A stretch of DNA of 62,414 nt from an uncultured Eisenbergiella sp. Lineage in GTDB: Bacteria; Bacillota; Clostridia; Lachnospirales; Lachnospiraceae. How positions within the stretch are numbered: the stretch's first letter is position 1; every line of letters begins with the position of its first letter. Position numbers and translations under genes: made by a program. Below, piece after piece: positions 33,139-41,989 of the stretch. The notes beneath the pieces are model-generated. The model saw only the letters and a list, made by a program, of their open reading frames with translations. It was not told the DNA's origin and did no database searches. The stretch covers positions 1 through 62,414 of the forward strand of contig CANQVD010000020.1 of NCBI GenBank assembly GCA_947627215.1. The letters run 5' to 3'.

Positions 33139-34128
33139 TCAGTTTTCCTGGACCGTCAGGAGAAGAAGCTGCATCGTCAGATCAAAGCTGACATTCGCGG
33201 CCAGCCTCGACTTCGCCTTCTCCAGCGCCTCCAGGATGGTTTCGATCCCCTCATAAGAGCTTCTGTCGGCCACCTTCTTAATATACTGTATTTCCCCTCT
33301 GAAAATCAAGTGGTTTGCATCATTCGTGGCTTTGAACATCAGCACATCCCGATACCAGATGGAAAGGATATCCAGATAGTCCGACACATCAAACTGATAT
33401 TCCGTAATCTTTTTGATGGCGGCTATGATCTCCGAAAGCTCCATCTCGTGAATATATTTCAGAAGCGTCACCGCTTCTTCCTTCACCTTGTCAAATTCCT
33501 CGCTGGAGGCCAGCAGCTTGGCGCGCCCCACATTGCCCCGGGCAAAGGCCGTGCACACTTCGGCCTTGTAATCCGGGACATGCAGCGTTTCCATCAGATA
33601 TTTTTTCACCAGCGCATCCGGGACCGGCTTCATGTCCAGCCGCACGCAGCGGCTTAAAACGGTGGGCAGGAGGGAATCCGCGCTGTCGGTCAAAATCAGG
33701 ATCACCGCGTATTCCGGCGGCTCCTCCAGCGTCTTTAAAAGGGCATTCTGCGCCTGCACCGTCATCTTTTCTCCCTCAGCGATGATGTAAATCTTATAAG
33801 GTCCCTGATACGGGCGGATGGCGATATCGTTGTTGATCTTCAGGCGGATGTCCTCCACGCTGATCGTATTGGGCTTCTCGTGCACCAGCCGGATGATGTC
33901 GGGATGGTTCATGGAAAGCGCCTGCCTGCAGGAGTGACATTCCTGACAGGGCTCCTCCCCTCCCTTTTCGCACTGCAGCGCCATGGCAAAGATTTTGGCG
34001 ATGAACTCCTTTCCGGAATTGCGCTCTCCGCTGATGAGATATGCGTGGGAAATCTTGCGCTGCCGCAGGGCCGTCTGCAGATGCTCCCGTATCTGTTCCT
34101 GTCCGATGATGTCCGTAAACTTCGCCAT
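33139..34128 (-). CDS. holB: DNA polymerase III delta-prime subunit
   Basis: Clamp-loader subunit. The 329-residue protein begins FTDIIGQEQIREHL and has a modified P-loop (GERNSGKEF), the zinc module CEKGGEEPCQECHSC and an SRC-like motif (VLSRCVRLDM). The rest is the helical collar domain. GGGAGAG precedes the ATG. It lies between the gmk-like gene and ricT, as in other clostridia. Confidence 0.93.
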   Translation of the reverse strand: MAKFTDIIGQEQIREHLQTALRQRKISHAYLISGERNSGKEFIAKIFAMALQCEKGGEEPCQECHSCRQALSMNHPDIIRLVHEKPNTISVEDIRLKINNDIAIRPYQGPYKIYIIAEGEKMTVQAQNALLKTLEEPPEYAVILILTDSADSLLPTVLSRCVRLDMKPVPDALVKKYLMETLHVPDYKAEVCTAFARGNVGRAKLLASSEEFDKVKEEAVTLLKYIHEMELSEIIAAIKKITEYQFDVSDYLDILSIWYRDVLMFKATNDANHLIFRGEIQYIKKVADRSSYEGIETILEALEKAKSRLAANVSFDLTMQLLLLTVQEN

Positions 34129-34156
34129 AGCTTTTCTCTCCCTCAGAAAAAACTTC

Positions 34157-34744
34157 TCATAAGTATTCCCGGATATACTGCCTGATCCGGTTCAGACAGG
34201 CATCCAGATCGTCATTGACAAACCGCGTGCCGATTCCGGCGGCCTGTATGTTTTCCTCCGAAAAATCCTTTGCGTCCGCCAGGAAACGGCGGCACATTTC
34301 CTCATAGCGGGGCTTTTCCATCGCCATTTCCCGTTCCAGGGCCCGCTTCAGTCTCGCGCCGTCCTCCAGTTCCACCAGAACAGGCACCAGCGCCTCCGCG
34401 CCGAAATAGCGCTGCATCGCCCGATAGGACTCCAGCGTGCCCACCATCAGATACGAAGCATGCGCCAGATCCAGTTGACCGTCGTCCACCGTAAAATAAT
34501 TCCAGATCCCGTGCACGGTGTGATAGGAACGCAGCTCGATCAGCCTCCCCGATTTCCGAACAGCCTCCAGGCCCGCTTCGTCCGTGAAAAAATAATCCGC
34601 GCCGTTTTTTTCATTGCTGCGCATGGGCCGCGTCGTATAAGGCACCAGCGTCCGAAGACCCAGCGTTTCGTCCTCCGCCAGTCTTTTGTAGACCGTGTCC
34701 TTGCCGGAGGCGCTTTTCCCCATAATATAGAAAATTTTCCCCAT
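34157..34744 (-). CDS. Guanylate kinase-like P-loop kinase
   Basis: A 195-residue member of the guanylate-kinase family: P-loop MGKSASGKDT, TTRPMRSNEKNGADYFF (GMP-binding region) and the ELRSYHTVHGIWNYFTVDDG segment. The P-loop ends KDT rather than KST, and the family signature is looser than in a housekeeping Gmk, so it may be a paralogue acting on another nucleotide. It lies 3 bp after glpK and 28 bp before holB, where other Firmicutes carry tmk. This position is common in Lachnospiraceae. Confidence 0.82.
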   Translation of the reverse strand: MGKIFYIMGKSASGKDTVYKRLAEDETLGLRTLVPYTTRPMRSNEKNGADYFFTDEAGLEAVRKSGRLIELRSYHTVHGIWNYFTVDDGQLDLAHASYLMVGTLESYRAMQRYFGAEALVPVLVELEDGARLKRALEREMAMEKPRYEEMCRRFLADAKDFSEENIQAAGIGTRFVNDDLDACLNRIRQYIREYL

Positions 34745-34747
34745 GCG

Positions 34748-36244
34748 TCAGTCCTGCTCTCCCAGCATAAGCGCGGCCTTCACGGCTCTTTTCCAGCCCC
34801 TGCGCCCCGCGTCCCGCACGGACTCGTCCATCCGGGGTTCAAAGGCATGCCCCAGTGCCCAGCTTTTCCGGATATCGTCCTTATCCCGGTAAAATCCCGT
34901 GGCGAGCCCCGCCAGATAGGCGGCGCCCAGCGCCGTCGTCTCGATGCATTCCGGCCGCTGCACCCGCTTCGCCAGGATATCCGCCTGGAACTGCATGAGG
35001 AAATCGTTGGCGGAAGCGCCGCCGTCCACCTTCAGATCCACTAACGGCATGCCGGCGTCCTTCTCCATGGCGTCCAGCACGTCCGCGGTCTGATAGGCCA
35101 GAGACTCCAGCGCCGCCCGCACCAGATGCGCTCTGGACGCTCCTCTGGTCAGCCCCGTGATGATGCCCCTGGCATAGGGATTCCAGTAGGGCGCTCCCAG
35201 CCCGGTAAAGGCCGGCACCACATACACGCCCGCCGTATCCTCCACCGATCTGGCGTACTTTTCGGAATCCGCCGCGCTTCCTATCATGCCCAGCTCGTCC
35301 CGGAGCCACTGGATCGCCGCGCCGGCCACGAAAACGCTGCCCTCCAGCGCATAGCGGACCTCGCCCCGGGGACTGGCCGCGATGGTGGTCAGCAACCCGT
35401 TTCGGGAAACAATGGGCTCCGCGCCCATATTCATCAGCAGAAAACAGCCCGTTCCGTAAGTGTTTTTCGCCTCTCCCGCCTCAAAACAGCACTGTCCGAA
35501 CAACGCCGCCTGCTGATCCCCCGCCGCTCCGGCGATGGGGATCTCCCTGCCGATGACGGCCCTGTCTGTCATGCCGTAGATACAACTGGACGGCTTCACC
35601 TCCGGAAGCATACTCTTCGGAATATGGAAATAAGACAGGATCTCTTCATCCCATTCTCTTTTGCGGATATCGAACAGCATCGTCCGGGACGCGTTGGTAT
35701 AGTCCGTGACGAAGACCTTTCCCTTGGTCAGGTTCCAGATCAGCCAGGTATCCACGGTGCCGAAAAGCAGCTCGCCGCGCTCCGCCATGGCCCGGGCCCC
35801 TTCCACGTTGTCCAGGATCCAGCCGATCTTAGTGGCGGAAAAGTAGGCGTCGGGGATCAGCCCCGTATGGGCCCGGATCACCTTGTCGAAGCCGTCCTCC
35901 TCCAGGCGGGCGATTCGGTCCGCGGTGCGCCTGCACTGCCAGACGATGGCCGGATAAACGGGCTTCCCGGTCTTCCCGGAAAAGCAGATCGTGGTCTCCC
36001 GCTGGTTGGTGATGCCGATGGCCTCTATCTCTTCGGCGGATACGCCGATCTTCCCCATCGCCTCCACGGCCACCGAAAGCTGCGAGGACCAGATCTCCAT
36101 GGGATCGTGCTCCACCCAGCCGGGCTGCGGATAATATTGGGTAAACTCCTTCTGCGCCATGGAACACACATGTCCCTGCTTATCGAACAAAATACATCTG
36201 GAACTCGTCGTTCCCTGATCCAGTGCCATCACATATTTTTTCAT
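34748..36244 (-). CDS. glpK: Glycerol kinase
   Basis: ATP-dependent FGGY-family kinase making sn-glycerol-3-phosphate. At 498 residues it has the family length. Motifs: [38 protein letters not shown], and the FGGY signature region near [13 protein letters not shown]. It lies 18 bp after pyk and 3 bp before the gmk-like gene, so it sits inside a housekeeping run. No glycerol facilitator is present in the window. Confidence 0.96.
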   Translation of the reverse strand: MKKYVMALDQGTTSSRCILFDKQGHVCSMAQKEFTQYYPQPGWVEHDPMEIWSSQLSVAVEAMGKIGVSAEEIEAIGITNQRETTICFSGKTGKPVYPAIVWQCRRTADRIARLEEDGFDKVIRAHTGLIPDAYFSATKIGWILDNVEGARAMAERGELLFGTVDTWLIWNLTKGKVFVTDYTNASRTMLFDIRKREWDEEILSYFHIPKSMLPEVKPSSCIYGMTDRAVIGREIPIAGAAGDQQAALFGQCCFEAGEAKNTYGTGCFLLMNMGAEPIVSRNGLLTTIAASPRGEVRYALEGSVFVAGAAIQWLRDELGMIGSAADSEKYARSVEDTAGVYVVPAFTGLGAPYWNPYARGIITGLTRGASRAHLVRAALESLAYQTADVLDAMEKDAGMPLVDLKVDGGASANDFLMQFQADILAKRVQRPECIETTALGAAYLAGLATGFYRDKDDIRKSWALGHAFEPRMDESVRDAGRRGWKRAVKAALMLGEQD

Positions 36245-36262
36245 CTCTCTGCCCCCATCCCG

Positions 36263-37681
36263 TTATCGGATCTCCACCACGCGGAGCATATTGGTGTTGC
36301 CGGACACGCCCAGCGGAATGCCGGCAGTCAGGACCACGCAGTCTCCTTTTTTCACATATCCCGCATCCACCGCCGCGGCCACAGCCTCCCGAAACAGATC
36401 CTCCGCGATGCTCTCCTCCGCAATCAGCAGCGGCAGCACGCCCCACTGCAGATTCATCTGACGCCATACCAGACGACTGGTGGCACAACTGATGATCGGG
36501 CATGCAGGCTTGTACCTGGCGATCATGGCGGAGGTAAAGCCCGACATGGTGACGGTGATGATGGCCGCCGCGTTCAGCTCCGCGGCCACATGGCAGGTGG
36601 CGTGACAGATCGAGGAGGTGATGTCCCTGGCGATCATCTTTTTGCCGGACTTGCGGACGCGCACCGTATAATCGATATCGCGCTCCGTCCGTTCGGCGAT
36701 CCTGGCCATGGTCTGCACGGCCTCCACCGGATAACTGCCGCTGGCCGTCTCCCCGGACAGCATGATGGCCGTGGTGCCGTCGTAGATCGCGTTGGCGACG
36801 TCGGTGATCTCCGCCCTGGTGGGTCTGGGATTTTTCATCATGGAATCCAGCATCTGCGTTGCCGTGATCACATGCTTTCCGGCCTTGACCGCCAGCTTGA
36901 TCATCCGCTTCTGGACGATGGGAACCTCCTCCATCGGGATCTCCACGCCCATATCGCCCCTGGCGACCATGATGCCGTCCGCCTCCTCCACGATCTCCTC
37001 CATGTTCTGAATACCCTGATGGTTTTCGATCTTGGCGATGATGCGGATCCTGGAATGCTGCTCCTCCAGGATCTTTCTGATTTCCAGAATATCTTCCCGG
37101 CAGCGCACGAAGGACGCCGCGATGAAATCAAAACCCATCTTACAGCCGAACAGGATATCCGACCTGTCCCGCTCGTCGATAAAAGGCATGGTCAACTCCG
37201 TCCCCGGCACGTTGATGCCCTTGCGGTTGGAAACCTGGCCGCCGTTCTGCACGGTACAGACGATATCGGTCTCCGTCACTTCGTCCACCGTCAGACCGAT
37301 CAGCCCGTCGTCGATCAGGATGACGGCCCCCGGCTTCACATCGTTGACCAGATTTTTGTATGTGATGGAAACGCGCTCCGCACTGCCCATGACTTCCTCG
37401 GTGGTCAGCGTGAATTTCTGTCCCGCAGAAAGCCGAACACAGCCCTCCTCGAAATCCCGGATCCGCACCTCCGGCCCCCTGGTGTCCAAAAGCACCGCTA
37501 TGGGCTGATTCATTTCCCGGCTGATCCGGCGGATCTTCTCCAGCTTCTCCGCATGGCTCTTATGGTCTCCATGGGAAAAATTGAGCCGGGCCACATTCAT
37601 TCCCGCGCTGATCAGCCCCCGGAGAACCTCTTCCTTCTCGGACGCCGGCCCGATCGTGCACACGATTTTCGTCCTTCTCAT
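36263..37681 (-). CDS. pyk: Pyruvate kinase
   Basis: Last step of glycolysis: phosphoenolpyruvate plus ADP to pyruvate plus ATP. The 472-residue protein has MRRTKIVCTIGPAS, MNVARLNFSHGDH, the active-site helix IIAKIENHQG, MVARGDMGVEI, and ATQMLDSM. It lacks the C-terminal PEP-utiliser extension found in many Bacilli. ATG 37681 has GAGGAGGAAG just upstream; the longer frame is an artefact. It lies 65 bp after the decarboxylase-like gene and supplies the PFL substrate. Confidence 0.97.
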   Translation of the reverse strand: MRRTKIVCTIGPASEKEEVLRGLISAGMNVARLNFSHGDHKSHAEKLEKIRRISREMNQPIAVLLDTRGPEVRIRDFEEGCVRLSAGQKFTLTTEEVMGSAERVSITYKNLVNDVKPGAVILIDDGLIGLTVDEVTETDIVCTVQNGGQVSNRKGINVPGTELTMPFIDERDRSDILFGCKMGFDFIAASFVRCREDILEIRKILEEQHSRIRIIAKIENHQGIQNMEEIVEEADGIMVARGDMGVEIPMEEVPIVQKRMIKLAVKAGKHVITATQMLDSMMKNPRPTRAEITDVANAIYDGTTAIMLSGETASGSYPVEAVQTMARIAERTERDIDYTVRVRKSGKKMIARDITSSICHATCHVAAELNAAAIITVTMSGFTSAMIARYKPACPIISCATSRLVWRQMNLQWGVLPLLIAEESIAEDLFREAVAAAVDAGYVKKGDCVVLTAGIPLGVSGNTNMLRVVEIR

Positions 37682-37746
37682 CCCTGCGCTTCCTCCTCGT
37701 TCCAGAATCTTCTCTCCCTGTTCCCGCGGCCGCTTCCGCGCCGCGG

Positions 37747-39339
37747 TCAGGCCAGCACCTTCACGCGCCCGCCCTGTATCCCGACGACGGCCAGGCCCCG
37801 CGACAGCAGCGCTTCCAGCCGCTCCAGCACCGCGGCGTCCAGCCGCTCTCCCGGCACCGCGATGGGGATCCCCGGCGGATACAGGTTCAGAAACGCGGCG
37901 CTGATCCGCCCTTCTGCCTCCTCCAGCGAAACCGCTTCCCACGGCGCGTCCAGCGCCCGGGTGATGCTGCAGACGGCTTCCGGCAGCAAACAGGCGGCGG
38001 AGCTGTCCGCGGCCTCCGGACGGCTCTCTTTTCTCCGTCTGTCCGCGGCCTTCCCCGCATGCGCATCTTCCGCCGTGCGGGCCCCCGGCGCATGCGCACC
38101 GTCCGGCACATGCGCATCACCCGGCGCATGCGCATCTTCCGCCGCGCACGCCTCATCCACCGCGAGCAGCGCCTCCGCCAGCCACTCCCAGCCCTCCCGG
38201 CGGTCGCAGCAGGTCATGATGGCGGTCACATAATCTCCCGCCGCCATTTCCATCTGTAAATGCCATCTGTCCCGCAGGATATCGTAAAGCCGCTTCCCCG
38301 TAAGAGGCCTGCCGTCCAGCAGGGCCCCGACCGTTCCGATCAGGAGCTTGCCCGGATCCATGACGCGGTATATTTCTTTCGCCGGACTCCCGCCAGCCTC
38401 AAAGGGCAGCCCCGCCGTATAAACGCGCAGCCGTTTCAGCCGCCCCATCCTGTACAGAAACTCCCTCCGATCTCTGAAAAACGCATCCCACAGCGCCGCT
38501 CCGCATTCCTGCACCAGCGCCACACATTCGTCCATGGCCGCCATCAGCAGATAGGAGGGGGAGCTGGTCTGATAGATCCCTTCAAACAGCCGCAGCCGCT
38601 CCGGATCCACCCGATCCCCCCGCACATGCAGAAGCGCCGTCTGGGTCAGACAGGGCATCGTCTTATGTAAACTCACTGCGGTCAGGTCCGCTCCGGCGCG
38701 CACCGCGCTCTCCGGCAACTGCGGATGAAACCCGAAATGTGCGCCGTGGGCGCTGTCCACGATGAGCGCTTTCCCGTACCGGTGCGCCGTCCGCGCGATC
38801 GCTTCCACATCGGAGACCAGCCCGTCATAGGTGGGAGAGGTGATGAGCACCGCGGCCGCCTCCGGATGCTCCCGCAACGCCGCCTCCACCTGCTCCGGCG
38901 TGACCGCGTCCGCAATGCCGATGGCTCCCAGCTCCTCTGGCACCAGATATACCGGCGTCAGACGCCGCAGATAGACGGCATGATACACGGACCGGTGACA
39001 GTTCCGCGCCATGATCAGCGTCCCGCCCTCCGGCGCCGCCGCCGAAACGGCGGTGAGAATCCCTGCCGTACTGCCGTTCACGCTGAAAAAGGTATGATCC
39101 GCGCCGTACAGCTTCGCTGCCCGCTCCATGGCCTCCCGCAGAAATCCCTCCGGCTCATGCAGATTGTCGAAGCCGTCGATTTCTGTGATGTCGATATCCG
39201 CCGCCGCGGCAAGAACATCCCCCGGCCGCGCGGGAGACGTATGCAGATTCCTTTTGTGCCCCGGCATATGATACGGATAAAAATCGCCGCCCGCATAGGT
39301 CTTCAGCTCCTGCAGGAGCCGTTTCCGTTCTTCTCCCAT
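37747..39339 (-). CDS. Orn/Lys/Arg decarboxylase-like PLP enzyme
   Basis: A 530-residue fold-type I PLP enzyme (SpeA/YaaO-like). It shows FYPYHMPGHKRN, DITEIDGFDNLH, TFFSVNGSTAGI, VDSAHGAHFGFHP, and the PLP lysine in VSLHKTMPCLTQ. The amino-acid substrate cannot be set from sequence. Between about residues 395 and 425 is a low-complexity insertion of DAHAPGDAHVPDGAHAPG type, absent from most homologues. GGAGATAGG precedes the ATG. It heads the pyk-glpK-gmk-holB run and follows the HD gene. Confidence 0.88.
   Translation of the reverse strand: MGEERKRLLQELKTYAGGDFYPYHMPGHKRNLHTSPARPGDVLAAAADIDITEIDGFDNLHEPEGFLREAMERAAKLYGADHTFFSVNGSTAGILTAVSAAAPEGGTLIMARNCHRSVYHAVYLRRLTPVYLVPEELGAIGIADAVTPEQVEAALREHPEAAAVLITSPTYDGLVSDVEAIARTAHRYGKALIVDSAHGAHFGFHPQLPESAVRAGADLTAVSLHKTMPCLTQTALLHVRGDRVDPERLRLFEGIYQTSSPSYLLMAAMDECVALVQECGAALWDAFFRDRREFLYRMGRLKRLRVYTAGLPFEAGGSPAKEIYRVMDPGKLLIGTVGALLDGRPLTGKRLYDILRDRWHLQMEMAAGDYVTAIMTCCDRREGWEWLAEALLAVDEACAAEDAHAPGDAHVPDGAHAPGARTAEDAHAGKAADRRRKESRPEAADSSAACLLPEAVCSITRALDAPWEAVSLEEAEGRISAAFLNLYPPGIPIAVPGERLDAAVLERLEALLSRGLAVVGIQGGRVKVLA
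38058..38147 (-). repeat. GATGCGCAT-rich repeat inside the decarboxylase-like gene
   Basis: Several close copies of the word GCGCATGCGCATC encode an Asp/Ala/His/Pro-rich loop. They are in frame, so the protein is not broken. Confidence 0.75.
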
Positions 39340-39367
39340 CGCAATCCTATCTCCGTCCGGGTCCCGC

Positions 39368-39898
39368 TCATTCTCCCTGCGCCCCGCCGCGGCACAGCAC
39401 GATTTCCCGCAGAGAGCAGTATTTGTCCGCCGCCGTCACGATCCAGGCCTCCCGGCAGAGCGGCGGCTTTACCGTCAACGGCCACATGTGCTTCGCGATG
39501 ATGTCGCGCTCCCGCTCCGAAAGCGCATATTCCCGGCAGGCGTTGCGCAGCGCGACGCCCGGATGATAAAAGCCGTGCAGACGGCGGTGATCCCCGCCGG
39601 GGCTGCCGTGCCAGTCATACAGAAAATAATCGTGGAGCAGCGCGCCCCGCACCAGATCCCGCTCCGCACAGCGGACGCCCAGCCTGTTCAGCCGCTTTTC
39701 GATCAGCAGGCTGCACTCCGCCACGCGCAGGCAGTGACTTCTGACGGAGACCGCGCCGTGCTGGATAAAGGAATCGGACCGTCTGAAATTGCGGGATTCC
39801 AAAATATCCTTCGCATGACGCTCGATCTCGGCCCGCAGCATCTCCCTGCGCGCCCGGCGCCGTTCCAGTTTTTGTCTGATCCGCTCCTGTCTGCTCAC
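39368..39898 (-). CDS. HD-domain phosphohydrolase
   Basis: A 176-residue protein with an HD domain: HCLRVAE, the HD pair in LLHDYFLYDWHG, and later YHPGVALRNA and TAADKYCSL, with metal-binding residues in order. HD proteins hydrolyse phosphomonoesters or nucleotides; the substrate is unknown. The start is GTG 39898 with AAGGGGG upstream. It ends 28 bp before the decarboxylase-like gene begins and is probably in the same transcript. Confidence 0.82.
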   Translation of the reverse strand: MSRQERIRQKLERRRARREMLRAEIERHAKDILESRNFRRSDSFIQHGAVSVRSHCLRVAECSLLIEKRLNRLGVRCAERDLVRGALLHDYFLYDWHGSPGGDHRRLHGFYHPGVALRNACREYALSERERDIIAKHMWPLTVKPPLCREAWIVTAADKYCSLREIVLCRGGAQGE

Positions 39899-40061
39899 CC
39901 GTATCCCCCTTCAGCCTTTTCCGCGCACGCCGCAGACCCGTTCCCGCCCGCGCCGCCGTGCGCTTTGCCGCACTTCCCCATTTTTTCTAATCATAGCACA
40001 TTTTTTCCCCGAATACCATTCTATTCCTTAAAAATGAAGGGCGGATTTTCATGCTTCATAA

Positions 40062-40102
40062 AAAAGGCAAGAAGCGCTTGATTTCCTGCTTTCTTGCCTT
40101 TT
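40062..40102. terminator. Bidirectional terminator left of the toxin locus
   Basis: Stem AAAAGGCAAGAA / TTCTTGCCTTTT with a 17-nt loop; T-runs on both strands. It insulates the HD gene promoter region from the toxin locus. Confidence 0.75.
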
Positions 40103-40123
40103 AACCTGTTATAAAAATTTTTG

Positions 40124-40152
40124 TTGAATGTATGTGGAAAGTGTGGTATAGT
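40124..40152 (+). promoter_or_regulatory. Promoter of the antisense RNA
   Basis: TTGAAT (40124-40129), 17-bp spacer, TATAGT (40147-40152), rightward; predicted RNA start near 40159. Confidence 0.75.
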
Positions 40153-40158
40153 ATTATC

Positions 40159-40262
40159 AGAAAAGGAAAGCACCCACTCCAAAGTGGATGCTCCCGGGTA
40201 AATGTATGTCTTTACGGACACCGCCTATCCTGTGGGTCAGACAGGATAGGCATTTTTATTTT
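40159..40262 (+). ncRNA. Predicted antisense RNA antitoxin, about 104 nt
   Basis: Starts from the promoter at 40124-40152, contains a hairpin (GCACCCACT / AGTGGATGC, 40170-40191) and ends at an intrinsic terminator (GCCTATCCTGT / ACAGGATAGGC, 40223-40251, then ATTTTTATTTT). No protein is encoded. Its whole length is complementary to the 3' untranslated region and last codons of the toxin mRNA on the other strand. That is the convergent layout of par, txpA/RatA and similar type I systems. RNA ends are predicted, not measured. Confidence 0.65.
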
Positions 40263-40375
40263 CGCTTTTTCTTTCTCTTTTGGAGAAAGGCAAGCAACGC
40301 TACAATCAGGCTGCCAAAGGCACATAACAAAGTTAATATGCCGATGAAAATCGAAACGATTTCAAAAGCTGTCAT
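40256..40375 (-). CDS. Holin-like type I toxin peptide, 39 aa
   Basis: Encodes a 39-residue peptide: a short polar N-terminus (MTAFE), one hydrophobic segment (residues 6-31) and a very basic tail (QKRKKKRK). This matches the putative holin-like toxin (Hol_Tox) pattern, which damages the membrane when overproduced. AGGAGGGGAGG lies 9-10 nt before ATG 40375. The message has a 98-nt leader in which CCTCCC (40427-40432) can pair with the ribosome site, as in type I toxins that must be processed before translation. The 3' region is covered by a convergent antisense RNA. Toxicity is inferred. Confidence 0.75.
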   Translation of the reverse strand: MTAFEIVSIFIGILTLLCAFGSLIVALLAFLQKRKKKRK

Positions 40376-40479
40376 ATAACGCCACCTCCCCTCCTATGTA
40401 TTCCGGCATGCCGGTCATTAAGCGCTGGGAGGCTGCCGCCCTGTCATGGGCACTTTCCTATGGCTTTTGCCACGTTATT

Positions 40480-40508
40480 AATATACCATTTCCGACATCA
40501 CGTTTCAA
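40480..40508 (-). promoter_or_regulatory. Promoter of the toxin mRNA
   Basis: TTGAAA (40503-40508), 17-bp spacer, TATATT (40480-40485), leftward; RNA start near 40473. A CCGGCATGCCGG palindrome (40403-40414) lies in the leader between the anti-ribosome-site and the ribosome site. Confidence 0.8.
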
Positions 40509-40741
40509 CCGTTTTCTACAATTCGTATGATGGGACAGATTTTCAGCAAATACTTCGACGTTTGGCATTGACCCGTAAAAAGCCGCCGGCCGCACCTTGT
40601 ACAGCGACAGATTTTCATGATCCGTTCCGTGTATTTTAACATTTCTCAAACAAAACGCAAAAATCCCGCAAACATTCATGGGCTACCATACAGCCATCAG
40701 GTGAAGGATCGCTTGAAATCCAAATTCGGAGGTTATCTGCT

Positions 40742-41110
40742 ATGAAAAAGAAAAACTTTGTGACTCTTATCATGAGCGTGGTCGGAGGCATCCTCTTTGC
40801 CCTCGGTATGTGCATGGCTCTGCTCCCGGAATGGGACGCTATGACGCAGGGCATCGTGATCGGCGCAGTCGGTGCGGTGATCCTGCTGGCCATGGTGCCG
40901 GTCCGCAGGAAGATGGACGGCAAGCCCATGATCGTCCTGACCAGCAAGACCATCGGCGCAGCGCTTCTGGGCATTCTCGGCGCGATCGTTCTGGGCATCG
41001 GGATGTGCATGGTCATGATATGGGATATGCTGGTCCCCGGCATTATCGTGGGCATCGTCGGGATCGTCCTGCTGCTCTGCCTGATCCCTGTGATCAAAGG
41101 GCTGAAATAA
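40742..41110 (+). CDS. Small membrane protein with duplicated GMCM unit
   Basis: A 122-residue protein with four predicted membrane helices, arranged as an internal duplication. LGMCMALLPEWDAMTQGIVI (about residues 21-40) is echoed by GIGMCMVMIWDMLVPGIIVG (about 85-104). The same unit occurs in the 127-residue protein at 44116. Function unknown. GGAGG lies 8-9 nt before the ATG. It precedes the two-component genes by about 200 bp, and the family resemblance to 44116 suggests these flank a common module. Confidence 0.75.
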   Translation: MKKKNFVTLIMSVVGGILFALGMCMALLPEWDAMTQGIVIGAVGAVILLAMVPVRRKMDGKPMIVLTSKTIGAALLGILGAIVLGIGMCMVMIWDMLVPGIIVGIVGIVLLLCLIPVIKGLK

Positions 41111-41317
41111 TTAAAAAGTGATCACGCGCCGCACGGACAGAATCTGTACGGCGCAGATTTTTCGAAAATATTTTTTAAAAAATCGAAACGCAAACAAAAC
41201 TTTAACATTTGAGTGTTACAATTCGATTTATAAGAAGCTCACTTGCCTGCGGAGGCGAATTTCACAGGCCGGCGACAGGATCGAAGATTCCGGCGCGGAT
41301 TCACGGAGGTACACCTT

Positions 41318-41989
41318 ATGTTTCAAATACTCGTTGTAGAAGATGACAAAGACCTAAACCGTTCCGTCTGCTCCTTCCTGAACGGAAACGGCTACAAGGC
41401 GGTGGGATGTCCCGGCGCAAAGGAAGCCTACGACGCCATGTACGAAATCACCTTCGACCTGATCGTCTCCGACATCATGATGCCCGGCATCGACGGCTAT
41501 GAGTTTGCGAAAACGGTGCGCTCTCTTGATGCGGAGATTCCGATCCTCTTCATGACGGCGCGGGACGATTTCGCGTCCAAGCAGAAGGGCTATCGGATCG
41601 GGATCGACGACTACATGGTCAAGCCCATCGACTTGGACGAGCTTTTCCTGCGGATCGGGGCGCTCCTGCGGCGGGCGAAGATCGCCGCCTCCCACAGGCT
41701 GGAGATCGGGAAGCTGCGGCTCGACATGGACGAGCGCACGGCGGTCTATGACGGGGAGGAGATCCCCATGACGGCGCGGGAGTTCAATATCCTCTATAAG
41801 CTCCTGTCCTATCCCGGCAAGACCTTTACCCGCACCCAGCTCATGGACGAGTTCTGGGACGCGGAAACGAATACTTCGCCGAGGGCCGTGGATGTCTACA
41901 TGACCAAGCTGCGCGGAAAATTTGAAAAATGTACAGAATGTGAGCTGAAGACCGTCCACGGTCTGGGCTATAAGGCGGTGATCCTGTGA
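41318..41989 (+). CDS. OmpR/VanR-family response regulator
   Basis: A 223-residue regulator. The receiver domain (1-120) has the acidic pair VVEDDKD, phospho-acceptor D52 in LIVSDIMMPGIDG, and the Lys in DDYMVKPIDLDEL. A winged-helix output domain (130-223) follows, with MTAREFNILYKLLS and RAVDVYMTKLRGK. ATG 41318 is chosen over the longer frame because GGAGGT lies 7 nt upstream. The stop overlaps the kinase start (GTGA). The likely targets are the adjacent membrane-protein genes, by inference. Confidence 0.94.
   Translation: MFQILVVEDDKDLNRSVCSFLNGNGYKAVGCPGAKEAYDAMYEITFDLIVSDIMMPGIDGYEFAKTVRSLDAEIPILFMTARDDFASKQKGYRIGIDDYMVKPIDLDELFLRIGALLRRAKIAASHRLEIGKLRLDMDERTAVYDGEEIPMTAREFNILYKLLSYPGKTFTRTQLMDEFWDAETNTSPRAVDVYMTKLRGKFEKCTECELKTVHGLGYKAVIL

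Noticed and set aside
35126-38233. 1035-codon frame opposite glpK, pyk and the decarboxylase-like gene
   Set aside because: It spans three certain genes on the other strand, so it is a composition artefact.
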